The position numbers and the translations under genes were made by a program. From contig CAVBMG010000007.1 in assembly GCA_963596435.1 (NCBI GenBank), forward strand, positions 1 to 64,000: a stretch of 64,000 bases of DNA. The letters run 5' to 3'. The DNA comes from COE1 sp963596435. Its GTDB lineage: Bacteria > Bacillota > Clostridia > Lachnospirales > Lachnospiraceae. Under the pieces are notes generated by a model. That model did no database searches, was not told the DNA's origin, and saw nothing but the letters and a program-made list of their open reading frames with translations. Positions 9,538 to 18,259 of the stretch are shown piece after piece; position 1 is the stretch's first letter; every line of letters starts with the position of its first letter.

Positions 9538-10137
9538 TCACGCCAGTTCTTCCGGTACAAAGGTATCTTTCTCGCACACCAGATAAATATTCTGATTCAT
9601 TTTCTTTTCAAAATAATGCATTAATCCGATGTTGGAATCCCATTTATCCTGCGGGTAGGAACCATATCTTCTCTTTACATCGTTCATTCTCTCTTCAATG
9701 TCAAGGACTCCATCTGCTCCTGCCAGACTGTCGCATAATTGAATCAACAGGTCATATTCATCATATACAGTTTCAGCCAGTTTGGTTTTAATAAGTGTCA
9801 GTTCTTCTTGTGAAACGTCAAATTTTCCTATATATTCATCTACAGTGTGATTGTTGAACGAATGTGTCAGACAGATTTTGGCTACTTCATCATAACCTAA
9901 TGATTTCATATATGTATAACCATCTGAAACATGTCCCAGGTGTCTCGTTCCAAACTTTCTGCCTATATCATGCAATAATCCTAATATATAGGCTTTCTCA
10001 GAATCCATATCTCCACATGCACTGGCAATTTTCTCTGCGCAATGCGCTGCTGTCAGGCAATGTCTTCCCCAGGGTCCAGGATTACATGCTAAACCATCCC
10101 TGACCAATGCAACAGCTTCTTCTCTTGTCGGCAACAT
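9538..10137 (-). CDS. HD-domain metal-dependent phosphohydrolase
   Basis: A 199-residue protein with the HD-superfamily signature: an N-terminal His (HCLTAAHC, about residue 26), the central LLHDIGR pair (about 54-60), a later histidine cluster (LTHSFNNH) and a distal Asp (LCDSLAG). Such proteins hydrolyse phosphate esters, often nucleotides, in the cytoplasm; the substrate here cannot be told. GGAAAGGA precedes the ATG. It lies 33 bases after YbaK and just before DUF523, a small housekeeping-like operon. Confidence 0.8.
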   Translation of the reverse strand: MLPTREEAVALVRDGLACNPGPWGRHCLTAAHCAEKIASACGDMDSEKAYILGLLHDIGRKFGTRHLGHVSDGYTYMKSLGYDEVAKICLTHSFNNHTVDEYIGKFDVSQEELTLIKTKLAETVYDEYDLLIQLCDSLAGADGVLDIEERMNDVKRRYGSYPQDKWDSNIGLMHYFEKKMNQNIYLVCEKDTFVPEELA

Positions 10138-10170
10138 ATCGTATTCCTTTCCTTACACTAAGAATATGTA

Positions 10171-10641
10171 CTAAACGGACTCTTTGCATACATCTACCCA
10201 TTCTGTATATGGTGTGTATTTCTCCATTTCTTCTATTGTCAGTTCAATGGCACTGTTACTGCTTCCACAGGCTGGAAATACCGTATCATACTTGCGAAGT
10301 GACTCATCCAGATACACAGTTACTCCATCTTTGATACCAAAAGGGCATACGCCGCCTACTGCATGACCAATTTTCTCAACCACTTCATCCTGTGTGAGCA
10401 TCTTTGCCTTTTTGCCAAAATGCGTCTTGTATTTATGATTGTCTATCTTCATATCACCTGCTGTTACAATCAGAATCGGTTGATCCTCCACCATAAAGGA
10501 CAATGTCTTGGCGATGCGTCCCGGCTCGCAGTGAAGCGCCTGTGCTGCCAGCTCTACTGTAGCACTTGACACATCAAATTCCATGATACGATCCTCTATT
10601 CCAAACTGCTGCATATATTTCCTTACATTCTCAATTGCCAT
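10171..10641 (-). CDS. YbaK/EbsC-type aminoacyl-tRNA deacylase-like protein
   Basis: A 156-residue single-domain protein of the YbaK/ProX family, which hydrolyses mischarged aminoacyl-tRNA in trans. The conserved lysine in GRIAKTLSF, the GGVCPFG loop and the late GSSNSAIELT segment match the family. The start is uncertain: 10641 (MAIENVRKY) fits family length, while 10653 and 10662 are in frame, and the only AAAGG lies between them. The gene has its own promoter at 10683-10711 and leads the HD-DUF523 pair. Confidence 0.8.
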   Translation of the reverse strand: MAIENVRKYMQQFGIEDRIMEFDVSSATVELAAQALHCEPGRIAKTLSFMVEDQPILIVTAGDMKIDNHKYKTHFGKKAKMLTQDEVVEKIGHAVGGVCPFGIKDGVTVYLDESLRKYDTVFPACGSSNSAIELTIEEMEKYTPYTEWVDVCKESV

Positions 10642-10682
10642 CTGAATAACCATGCCTTTCATACAAATTTATGTCTGCGCCC

Positions 10683-10711
10683 ATTATAGCCTATATCTTG
10701 TCCCTGTACAA
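10683..10711 (-). promoter_or_regulatory. Promoter of the YbaK-HD-DUF523 operon
   Basis: TTGTAC (10711-10706), 17 bases and TATAAT (10688-10683) on the minus strand. It lies back to back with the capA promoter and shares a 15-base core with the promoter at 9049-9077. Confidence 0.55.
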
Positions 10712-10738
10712 TCACAGATGTCATAACTTTTACTGAAT

Positions 10739-10767
10739 TTGACAAGATATATGCAAAATTCTATAAT
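10739..10767 (+). promoter_or_regulatory. Consensus promoter of the CapA-like gene
   Basis: TTGACA (10739-10744), exactly 17 bases and TATAAT (10762-10767): a full match to the housekeeping consensus. The predicted start near 10774 leaves a leader of about 105 bases. Confidence 0.8.
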
Positions 10768-10804
10768 GTGTGTAACTATTCAGAGCCATGCAAATTGAGA
10801 CAGT

Positions 10805-10826
10805 ATATGCTTGTTTACAAGCATAT
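10805..10826 (+). promoter_or_regulatory. Inverted repeat in the capA leader, operator or hairpin
   Basis: ATATGCTTGT (10805-10814) and ACAAGCATAT (10817-10826) are perfect ten-base arms two bases apart. The spacing is too tight for a stable RNA hairpin, so a dimeric repressor site is the simpler reading. It lies about 30 bases downstream of the predicted transcription start. Confidence 0.45.
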
Positions 10827-10878
10827 CTGACTTAATTTATATGGCAATATACCTTATACCCTCAAGAAAGGATAACCT

Positions 10879-12207
10879 ATGTTACATCATCGAAAAATAT
10901 TCGCTTTACTTATAATAACACTTCTTTTGTTAGGCTGCGCTTCTTCATCGCCTGTATCAGAGGTTGTATCCTTTGATGAATTCACTGACATTGAGTCTGA
11001 GAACACACCGGCGGCTTCCAACACGCCCATAGCTTCGGACAGGCTCTCTATCAGGGAAACACCGGAAGGTTTTACCGTAACAGAAATGCCGGAAGAAGAA
11101 AGTACCCCCGCCTTTCAGGAATATGATGTCACTCTTATGGCTGTGGGGGATGATCTGATTCATATGGGTGTTGTCTATACCGGCAAACAAAATGATGGTT
11201 CTTTCGATTTTTCTTTTCTGTTTCAGGGAATTACAGATTTTCTAAATAAAGCAGATGTGAAGATTATTAATCAGGAAACGATCATGGCTGGTAATCAACT
11301 CGGATTCAGCGGATTTCCTCATTTTAATTCTCCTACAGAAGTTGGCGATGCCATTGCCAATGCCGGATTTAATGTAGTTTTACAGGCAACGAACCATTCT
11401 GCTGATCAGGGAATTGATGGAATTGACAGCTGTGTCAGTTTCTGGAGGAACCATCCTGAAGTCCTCCTGACAGGATTGCATGAGCCTGATAACCGAACGA
11501 TTCCTACCCTTACTATAAAAGATGTTACCTTTGCTATCCTGAACTATACCTATGGGCCCAACTACGAGATCGTATCCAATAAACTGGCTTCCCGCATGGA
11601 GCTTCTATGCGCACGTAATGAACAGACCGGAGCCATGGACTATACCACGATCAATCCACAGGTTCTGGAAGATATTAAAAATGCCAGAACAATGGCAGAT
11701 ATCGTAGTGGTATGCCCACACTGGGGAACTGAATATCAGACCTCCCCTTCCTCTTATCAACAGAAATTTGCCACACAAATGACAGAAGCGGGAGCTGACC
11801 TGATCATTGGCACCCATCCACACGTAGTACAGCCAATTGAACAGATTCAGACTGACAACGGCAACAGTGCTATCTGCTACTACTCCCTTGGCAACTACGT
11901 ATCGACGCAGCAAAATGGACGAAGTATGCTGGAAGGTATGGCATGGGTCACCTATCATGTAACGCAGGATGACATCTCACTTCGGGAAGATAAAACAGGC
12001 GTTATCCCTCTGGTATGCCACTATACCAGCAGTCCCGTCCGTATTCAGAATATCTATCCTTTAGAGGATTATACGCAGGAGCTGGCTTCCAGCCACGGTA
12101 TCATCTCCTATGCTGGAATCTCCTTCTCTCTAAGCGACTTACAGCAGTGGAGTACTGAAACCTTTGGAGACTGGGTATTAACCAAAGACGCTGCACTCTC
12201 AGATTAG
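10879..12207 (+). CDS. CapA-type (PGA_cap) metallophosphoesterase-like lipoprotein
   Basis: A 442-residue lipoprotein: a hydrophobic N terminus ends in LLLLGC, with Cys20 as the lipidation site. After an acidic linker the CapA domain runs from about residue 88, with VTLMAVGDDLIH, QATNHSADQGIDGI and IGTHPHVVQ as conserved metal-site stretches. Family members take part in poly-gamma-glutamate synthesis or act as calcineurin-like phosphoesterases at the cell surface. No capB/capC lie nearby, so a capsule role is not supported here. AAAGGA precedes the ATG. It is transcribed alone from the consensus promoter at 10739 and ends in a terminator that overlaps the stop codon. Confidence 0.8.
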   Translation: MLHHRKIFALLIITLLLLGCASSSPVSEVVSFDEFTDIESENTPAASNTPIASDRLSIRETPEGFTVTEMPEEESTPAFQEYDVTLMAVGDDLIHMGVVYTGKQNDGSFDFSFLFQGITDFLNKADVKIINQETIMAGNQLGFSGFPHFNSPTEVGDAIANAGFNVVLQATNHSADQGIDGIDSCVSFWRNHPEVLLTGLHEPDNRTIPTLTIKDVTFAILNYTYGPNYEIVSNKLASRMELLCARNEQTGAMDYTTINPQVLEDIKNARTMADIVVVCPHWGTEYQTSPSSYQQKFATQMTEAGADLIIGTHPHVVQPIEQIQTDNGNSAICYYSLGNYVSTQQNGRSMLEGMAWVTYHVTQDDISLREDKTGVIPLVCHYTSSPVRIQNIYPLEDYTQELASSHGIISYAGISFSLSDLQQWSTETFGDWVLTKDAALSD

Positions 12208-12223
12208 AGGGTACAGCGTCTTT
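12184..12223 (+). terminator. Terminator shared by capA and the convergent operon
   Basis: AAAGACGCTG (12184-12193) pairs with CAGCGTCTTT (12214-12223), with CTCT/AGAG inside. The left arm lies in the last codons of capA. A short T-run follows on the plus strand; the minus side has only TTT, so it is weaker for the opposing operon. Confidence 0.65.
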
Positions 12224-12228
12224 TGATT

Positions 12229-12885
12229 CTATGAAACTGTTACTTTAATATCATATTTTTGAATGAGCTTCTGCAGCCAGCCATAGAACCAGTCAATCAC
12301 GGGTCCAAGCCCTAATGTACACACAATCGTTCCTACCCCGATCTCGCCGCCAAGCAGAAATGCTATTATGACACATACCACATCCAGTCCGATCTTGGCA
12401 ATTCCAAGTCTTACACCTTTTTCATGCATAGCCGCCACCAGATCGTCCGTCGGATTGGATGGGAAAATGCAGAGAATATAGGCAGCTACCGCAAATGCAA
12501 TAACCAACACACCAATCAAGAGTATCACAACCGATTCCATTGTGTTATTTCCCTCCACATTCCTTAATATGGCTTTCCACATATCTGTGAATACCCCCAG
12601 AAAGAATGAGGAAATAAATGTTGTAATCCGCAGCATTTTCTTTCGTATGACTGCCGCCAGAATCACAGCCAGAAATGCAGTCATATAGATAGCAAGCGAG
12701 GTATTGATCCCCATTTTCTCTCCCAGGGCAAAGTTCAGTGCATCATAACCGCCTGCCCCAAGATGTGAATTGACCGTCAATACAACGCCAAGCGGCATAA
12801 GCCCAACTCCAATCAGGTATAGCAAGAGATTTGCACCCCAGTCTTTCGTCCTCATCTGAGACTTCCATGTTTTCCACCAGTTCAT
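12229..12885 (-). CDS. YczE/YitT-type integral membrane protein
   Basis: A 218-residue protein with about five hydrophobic segments. It begins with a GANLLLYLIGVGLMPLGVV helix and an HLGAGGYDALNFAL loop typical of the YczE/YyaS/YitT group, whose transport or regulatory role is unknown. Its ATG overlaps the stop of the upstream gene by four bases (ATGA), with ACAGGAG before it, so translation is probably coupled. It is the last gene of the HAD-GH105/GH38 operon, perhaps handling a product of those hydrolases, but that is only inference from position. Confidence 0.7.
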   Translation of the reverse strand: MNWWKTWKSQMRTKDWGANLLLYLIGVGLMPLGVVLTVNSHLGAGGYDALNFALGEKMGINTSLAIYMTAFLAVILAAVIRKKMLRITTFISSFFLGVFTDMWKAILRNVEGNNTMESVVILLIGVLVIAFAVAAYILCIFPSNPTDDLVAAMHEKGVRLGIAKIGLDVVCVIIAFLLGGEIGVGTIVCTLGLGPVIDWFYGWLQKLIQKYDIKVTVS

Positions 12886-13580
12886 TTATTGCTCCTGTCC
12901 GTGTGATATTTCACACCTATCTTATCTAATTCCCTGGCAAGTCTGTTTGGAATACTTTCCCGCAGTTCACTCCATGGCATCACAATCTCTTTGTCTATCT
13001 TCATTTCTTCAAAACAAAGGGATGGTTCAAAAGCGTACTGCGTTTTAATATAGTCACAGATTCTTTGCTGACCGGCTTCCTCTATTGGTGGAAGCCACCC
13101 TCTGAAAGCATCTGGCACAGCCAGTCCATCTGCACCTGCAAGCACTGTGCAGCTCTCTTCCCATTCAGGAACGACCTTTACCAGTCGTGGGTCAGGAAGA
13201 AGTGCATGCTTCCCCGGCTGCATCCAGACTATTGCCTGTCCAGCTTCATTCAATACCGGCTCACCTGTATCCAAATTGACCATATTCAGGTATTTTCCAT
13301 GAAAGCTTCCCTCAACTTTGCATACATTACCATCTTTTCCAACATATATCCATACATGCTCCAGCTCATACAGATGCTGAATATCATAGTCGAACCATAT
13401 CGCATACTCAATCACACAGTTCACCTGATTCCAGTCTGCCGCTATAATACGCTTTGGAAAGGAATCGCTTCTCATGCTGTCTCGAAAGACAGTATAACCT
13501 ATCGCCTGTATTTTGAATGGTTCCTTCTCATCTACCATAAATATCGGAAGATATTTCTTAACAAGTGCTTCATCCTGCAT
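12882..13580 (-). CDS. Protein of unrecognised family in the GH38 operon
   Basis: A 232-residue, apparently cytoplasmic protein with no signal peptide or membrane segment. The most distinctive stretch is HLYELEHVWIYVG followed by VEGSFHGKYLN (about 70-100). It resembles the acidic/His core of NPP1/Vps62-like beta-sandwich proteins, though too loosely for a family call. AGAAGGA lies six bases before the ATG. The start overlaps the end of GH38 by 11 bases and its stop overlaps the YczE-like gene by four, so it is tightly coupled to glycan breakdown. Confidence 0.6.
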   Translation of the reverse strand: MQDEALVKKYLPIFMVDEKEPFKIQAIGYTVFRDSMRSDSFPKRIIAADWNQVNCVIEYAIWFDYDIQHLYELEHVWIYVGKDGNVCKVEGSFHGKYLNMVNLDTGEPVLNEAGQAIVWMQPGKHALLPDPRLVKVVPEWEESCTVLAGADGLAVPDAFRGWLPPIEEAGQQRICDYIKTQYAFEPSLCFEEMKIDKEIVMPWSELRESIPNRLARELDKIGVKYHTDRSNK

Positions 13581-16566
13581 GGCAAGTCCTTCTTTCTACT
13601 ACCAGTGTCTTAATCTCAAATGCACCAAATTCCAGTACATATGCTCCATTTGTGTCCTGCAATCTCCGTTCTTCCTCTTCCAGCATATTCGTCTCTGTTA
13701 GTCCTTCTACTTCATAGGGGAAACTTATCCGAATCTTTTGAGGAACGCCGGTTGCTTCATACAGACGAATCACAGCCTTGCCGCTTCCGTCTTCTGTCAG
13801 CTTGACTGCCTCTGTCATGACATGGCAGGACTCTGACTGCTGATATGGCTCAAGAATGCAGATTTCATACTTTTCGGACAACTTCTGTTCTTTAGCCAAT
13901 ATCTCCTGTGGAATATGCGCCTGTCTGTCAAAATCCACTGCCTGTTTGGGTATCTCTTCTGATTGAAAAGTTCCAACATAAGGTCTGCATGCGTAGGCAA
14001 ACTGCTGTACACCTCTGTCTGCATCACGATCCGGCATAACCGGTGCTCTTAACAGGGTCAGGCTGATCTGATTCTCCTTTGCACTCCAGCCATATTTACT
14101 GTCATTGAATACCGCGATGCCTTCTCTGCCATTTTCCAGTGCACAATATCTGTGCCTGCACACCTCGTAACGATCCTTCTCCCACTTCCAGGACTGTGTT
14201 GTAGGCTGGCCGTAGGCACCAAAGGCAATCTCGCCGATTACTTCATGGGAATGAATCACAGAAGGGAAATCTACCTTTAACATCTTGTGGCACTCCTGCC
14301 AGTCTATCTGTGTATAGAACTCCAACTGTCTGCCGTCTCTGCTCAATACGATATACTGTGAGAATGAGGACTCTCTGATTCTGCCCTGCAAAAGCCATGC
14401 CGGGCGCTCATTATATTCTGCCTTGCTGATTTGCCAGTTCGTCCTGTCTAACTTTTCTTCCTCCTGTTCATACATTCTGCCAATCTCCCATGCATCATAA
14501 TAGGAATTGACATTTCTATACAGACGCAGTTCATTCATGGGACTACTCATATCAACAAACTCTGTTCCGTTTTCTTTATCTCTAAGTTGCCATATCCGCC
14601 CAGTGTGATCGAGTTCAACATACAGGAAAGGACTTTCCATAGAATATCTCTCAGTATCTTCATGACAACCCAAAACACTCTCTGACTTTTCCATGACTGG
14701 CTGCACCATATCAGGTTCTAACAGCGATAGACTGTCATTTAATATACCCTTTGCTTCCTCTGCAATTGCCTCCAGTTCCCTGACTGCCTCTTCATGCACT
14801 CTGGCGATTCCTGTTCCCGGCAAAATATCATGAAATTCCTGCAAGAGCAGTCTCTTCCATAATTTCTGCAATATCTCTCTTCTGCCATCTGCCCTGGACT
14901 TTGCATAGACAGCGCACACGGTATCCCAGTATTCTGCCTCTTTTAGAAGACATTCTGCCCTGCGTACCCCCAGCTTGGTATGTGCCTGACTTGTGTAGGT
15001 TCCTCTATGCCATGCCAGATACAGATCTCCGGTAAATACATTAGTCGGATTACTTTCCTCCAGCTTCTTAAAAAAGCTTTGCGGGCTTGCATATACCGTC
15101 TTTGGCATGCCTTCCAAATTCGCACATCTGCGCACCATTTCCAGCTCATCTCTTGTTGCACCGCCACCGCCATCACCATAACCGAAAGGATACATCATGG
15201 TGTCAATCTCTTCTGTCTGGATTCGGTCTTTCTCCCATCTTTCTATCATCTTCTCTGGAAGAGGAATTGCATTATTTTCTTTATACAGATGTGCTAACAC
15301 CCTGCTGCCATCTATTCCCTGCCACCAGAACACATTGTAGGGAAAAGGCTCACACTCCGGGTCCTGTCTCACCAGCTTCTGTGTTGCAAAATACGGTACA
15401 CGGCATTGCTTCATAATCTGTGGCAGACAAGCAGGATATCCAAATGTATCAGGCATCCATGCAACCTGACTGTCCACTCCCAGCTCTCTTTTAAACCATT
15501 CCTTACCATACAGGAACTGCCTTGCCAGACTCTCGCCACAGGGCATATTCATATCACTTTCTACATAAAGTGCCCCATCCGCATAGATCTGTCCCTCTTC
15601 CACTTTCTGTCTGACTCTCTCCCATACCGCAGGATAAGACTCCTGCATGAACTCAAGAATCGGTGGTTCACATAACAGAAAACGATACTCCGGGTATTCT
15701 TCCATCAACGCCAGCTGATTTCCATAGGTTCTTGCCGTCTTTCTTCTGGTTTCTTCCAGCGTCCATAACCATGCCAGATCCAGATGTGACTGTCCAAATA
15801 CTGTAAATTCAGGTGCGGTAGAGCCATTGGTACATTCCAGTAATGGTTTTAATTCCTCATCCGCTTCCAACAACACCTGATGCAGTCTCTCTCCTGTTTC
15901 TTCCAGATTTGCCTTTAATGTGAATCTCTTGAGTCCTTCTATGACTTTGACTGCTCTCAGGGAACGGTCCGGCAGACCTTTCACCAGAGAAAACAGCGTC
16001 AGATAATCCATTCCTGTCTGAAAGATCACCTCATCCCATACTGCAATGCAGGATCTGCCAATGCTCTGCTGTGGTCCGTCTTGCAGTTCAAAGGCATCTT
16101 CTCTCCTGGAACAGAAACAGCCTGCCTCCATTCTTGGTCCATGTCCGGCATAGCACTCCATGACGATCTGATAAGTATCTCCCGCATGTGCCTGTCTGGT
16201 CAGTGTGATATACTTATGCTTCTTATCAATGGCTCCTCTCTCCTGTCCATTGACCCAGACAAGCATCTCTTCTCCTACTGCTGCAAGAAAAATCAGCCTC
16301 TTGCCCTCTAACTGCTGCGGTACTGTCCACTGCGTCTTAAACCAGCCGTATTCCCAGTAATTGCCCCAGGTCATGCCTGGCAGCATCTGTTTTCCGCTGG
16401 ATTTTATCTGTTCTATTGCCGCCTCATAGGTAAGACGTTCTCTGGTAATGATGCCCTCTACTTCCACACCATCCACGTTATACCAGATATGTCCTTTCAG
16501 CCAGTCTTCCCACATTTCCAGTCTTTCCCACCATTGTCTGCCGGGATACTGTTCATGATTGTTCAT
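13570..16566 (-). CDS. GH38 alpha-mannosidase, cytoplasmic
   Basis: This 998-residue enzyme removes alpha-linked mannose from oligosaccharides. An N-terminal beta/helical region (about 1-240) precedes the GH38 catalytic barrel with GQSHLDLAWLW (about 257-267), the nucleophile loop WMPDTFGYP (Asp near 371), GYGDGGGG (about 461) and AWHRGTYTS (about 517); the beta-rich C-terminal domains follow. Zinc ligands typical of the family are present in HLD, PDT and WHR. No signal peptide, so it acts on imported oligosaccharides. GGAGAAGAAGG sits before the ATG. It overlaps the HAD-GH105 gene by 14 bases and the next gene by 11. Confidence 0.9.
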   Translation of the reverse strand: MNNHEQYPGRQWWERLEMWEDWLKGHIWYNVDGVEVEGIITRERLTYEAAIEQIKSSGKQMLPGMTWGNYWEYGWFKTQWTVPQQLEGKRLIFLAAVGEEMLVWVNGQERGAIDKKHKYITLTRQAHAGDTYQIVMECYAGHGPRMEAGCFCSRREDAFELQDGPQQSIGRSCIAVWDEVIFQTGMDYLTLFSLVKGLPDRSLRAVKVIEGLKRFTLKANLEETGERLHQVLLEADEELKPLLECTNGSTAPEFTVFGQSHLDLAWLWTLEETRRKTARTYGNQLALMEEYPEYRFLLCEPPILEFMQESYPAVWERVRQKVEEGQIYADGALYVESDMNMPCGESLARQFLYGKEWFKRELGVDSQVAWMPDTFGYPACLPQIMKQCRVPYFATQKLVRQDPECEPFPYNVFWWQGIDGSRVLAHLYKENNAIPLPEKMIERWEKDRIQTEEIDTMMYPFGYGDGGGGATRDELEMVRRCANLEGMPKTVYASPQSFFKKLEESNPTNVFTGDLYLAWHRGTYTSQAHTKLGVRRAECLLKEAEYWDTVCAVYAKSRADGRREILQKLWKRLLLQEFHDILPGTGIARVHEEAVRELEAIAEEAKGILNDSLSLLEPDMVQPVMEKSESVLGCHEDTERYSMESPFLYVELDHTGRIWQLRDKENGTEFVDMSSPMNELRLYRNVNSYYDAWEIGRMYEQEEEKLDRTNWQISKAEYNERPAWLLQGRIRESSFSQYIVLSRDGRQLEFYTQIDWQECHKMLKVDFPSVIHSHEVIGEIAFGAYGQPTTQSWKWEKDRYEVCRHRYCALENGREGIAVFNDSKYGWSAKENQISLTLLRAPVMPDRDADRGVQQFAYACRPYVGTFQSEEIPKQAVDFDRQAHIPQEILAKEQKLSEKYEICILEPYQQSESCHVMTEAVKLTEDGSGKAVIRLYEATGVPQKIRISFPYEVEGLTETNMLEEEERRLQDTNGAYVLEFGAFEIKTLVVERRTCHAG

Positions 16567-18175
16567 CCTTCTTCTCCTCTACCAGGAATAAAATTGCCAT
16601 TGCCTGTCCATAGGGCATTGGTTTGATTGGAATCTGCTTGTAGAATTCCTTATCAACTCTTCCCATGGGAGTGCCATAAGACACCTGTTCCAACACACCC
16701 TCATCCGAAATCAGATTCAGGATCGGCTGCAGCGCCTTTTTCGCCACATATAACCATTTCCTGTCCAATACTCCTGTATGAATGCCTCTGAGAATGCCAT
16801 AGGCAAAACCACAGGTACTGCTGGCTTCTTCGTAAGATGTCGGATCATCCAGCAGCGTATGCCACATACCACTGTCTGCCTGACTCTCTGCCAGTGCCTT
16901 GACCTGATTCTCCAGTGTCTCCTGCAAGATATGCCTTACCTGCTCCGGGCAGTCTATGATTGATAATACTTCTGGAATTGCTATTGTCAGCCAGCAGTTT
17001 CCTCTTGCCCAGAAAGCCCCGGCAAAATTGTTACGCTCCAGAAATGTCCAGCCATGATACCAGAAACCGGTCTTTGGATCCTGCAAATATTTCATATGTA
17101 ACAGGAACTGATACTGTGCTTCCTGTTTATAATCCTCTCTGTTCAGGATACGTCCCATATTGGCCAGAAACAATACTGTCATGAACAACGTATCGTCCCA
17201 TAATTCCTGTTCATTGGTATCATCGGAAGTCTGATGCTGAATGCCTCCCTCTTCCGTACGGGGCATCTCTTCCATGATCCACTGTGCTGCCCTCCTGCAT
17301 GGCTCCAGATATGTCTCATCTTTGAGATATTCTGCCATCAGTGACATGACCAGATATGGCATCATGGTGTTTACATTCAATGGTGGAAAGCCGACCTGCA
17401 TCTGGCTGTCATAGAATTTACGAAGAAGCTCCAAATATTCCTCTCTGCCTGTTGTCTCAAATAGTTTCCACAGTCCATACAGTCCTACCCCCTGTGTCCA
17501 TTCCCAGTGTGCATATTTCTTGAGTTCTTCTTCTGATATTTTTTTCTTTGTCCGCATATTCTGCATGAATATCTCATCATCTTCATACAGAATCGGACTG
17601 AATGCCTGAATCAGCAGTTCCAGCTTACGGTCTATCTTTTTCTGCTCATATTCCTCTTCCAGTCTGCGCAGAAGTTCCGGTAATTCTGATGGGTGATGAA
17701 TGATATAGTCCGGCTGCCAGTCAGCCTCTTCATATTCATGGAAATAACGTGGAGACCAGTCCAGCCAGATGGAGGTTATGCCAAATTGATTGGCTCCTGC
17801 CACATCCTTTTTCAGATTATTGCCTATCATAACGATTCTGCCCTTATCTTCCTCTGTCAGCTTCATTGCCTGCATGGCAGTATCGAACATGGGACGGTTT
17901 GGCTTCTGCACTCCTACTGTCTCTGATACGACCCAGCCTTCAAAACAATGGCGCAGTCCGTTCTTGTCATAGACATTGTGAAAAGACTGTTCTTCTCCAT
18001 CTGCTACCAGAGCGATTCTGTATCCCTCCTGGTACAGCTCTTCCAGTACTTCTCCCGCATCCTCTATAAAATCTGCACTGGTGACATATCCCTGTTCATC
18101 ATAGCGCTGTGTTGCTTCGTCAATAATGGTATCTCCACTATCGGTAAAAATAATTATCTTTTTTTCTTTCTTCAT
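16553..18175 (-). CDS. HAD-like domain fused to GH105/GH88-type unsaturated glycuronyl hydrolase
   Basis: This 540-residue protein joins two domains. Residues 1-180 are HAD-like, with FTDSGDTIIDE (motif I), GVQKPNRPMF (motif III lysine) and IGNNLKKDVAGA (motif IV). Residues about 185-540 are an (alpha/alpha)6 hydrolase with WDDTLFM, WYHGWTF and FWARGNCW, as in the YteR/YesR group that removes unsaturated uronic acid from the end of lyase products. In motif I the general acid Asp (D+2) is Gly, and in motif IV the first Asp is Asn, so phosphatase activity may be lost or altered. No signal peptide. It heads the operon with GH38. Confidence 0.75.
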   Translation of the reverse strand: MKKEKKIIIFTDSGDTIIDEATQRYDEQGYVTSADFIEDAGEVLEELYQEGYRIALVADGEEQSFHNVYDKNGLRHCFEGWVVSETVGVQKPNRPMFDTAMQAMKLTEEDKGRIVMIGNNLKKDVAGANQFGITSIWLDWSPRYFHEYEEADWQPDYIIHHPSELPELLRRLEEEYEQKKIDRKLELLIQAFSPILYEDDEIFMQNMRTKKKISEEELKKYAHWEWTQGVGLYGLWKLFETTGREEYLELLRKFYDSQMQVGFPPLNVNTMMPYLVMSLMAEYLKDETYLEPCRRAAQWIMEEMPRTEEGGIQHQTSDDTNEQELWDDTLFMTVLFLANMGRILNREDYKQEAQYQFLLHMKYLQDPKTGFWYHGWTFLERNNFAGAFWARGNCWLTIAIPEVLSIIDCPEQVRHILQETLENQVKALAESQADSGMWHTLLDDPTSYEEASSTCGFAYGILRGIHTGVLDRKWLYVAKKALQPILNLISDEGVLEQVSYGTPMGRVDKEFYKQIPIKPMPYGQAMAILFLVEEKKDEQS

Positions 18176-18187
18176 ATACTCACCATC

Positions 18188-18215
18188 TTGTTTTTTCCAG
18201 AATTTTCGATATACT
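18188..18215 (+). promoter_or_regulatory. Possible promoter of the divergent AraC gene
   Basis: TTGTTT (18188-18193), 16 bases and TATACT (18210-18215). The 84-base divergent region also holds CTGAT/ATCAG half-sites (18228-18242), but I cannot assign the opposing promoter with confidence. Confidence 0.35.
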
Positions 18216-18259
18216 TTTTCCTATGAACTGATTTACGATCAGAAAGGCAGGTAACAGTT

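Noticed and set aside
10805..10826. Attenuator hairpin in the capA leader
   Set aside because: The two-base spacing is too tight for an RNA loop and no U-run follows; an operator is more likely.
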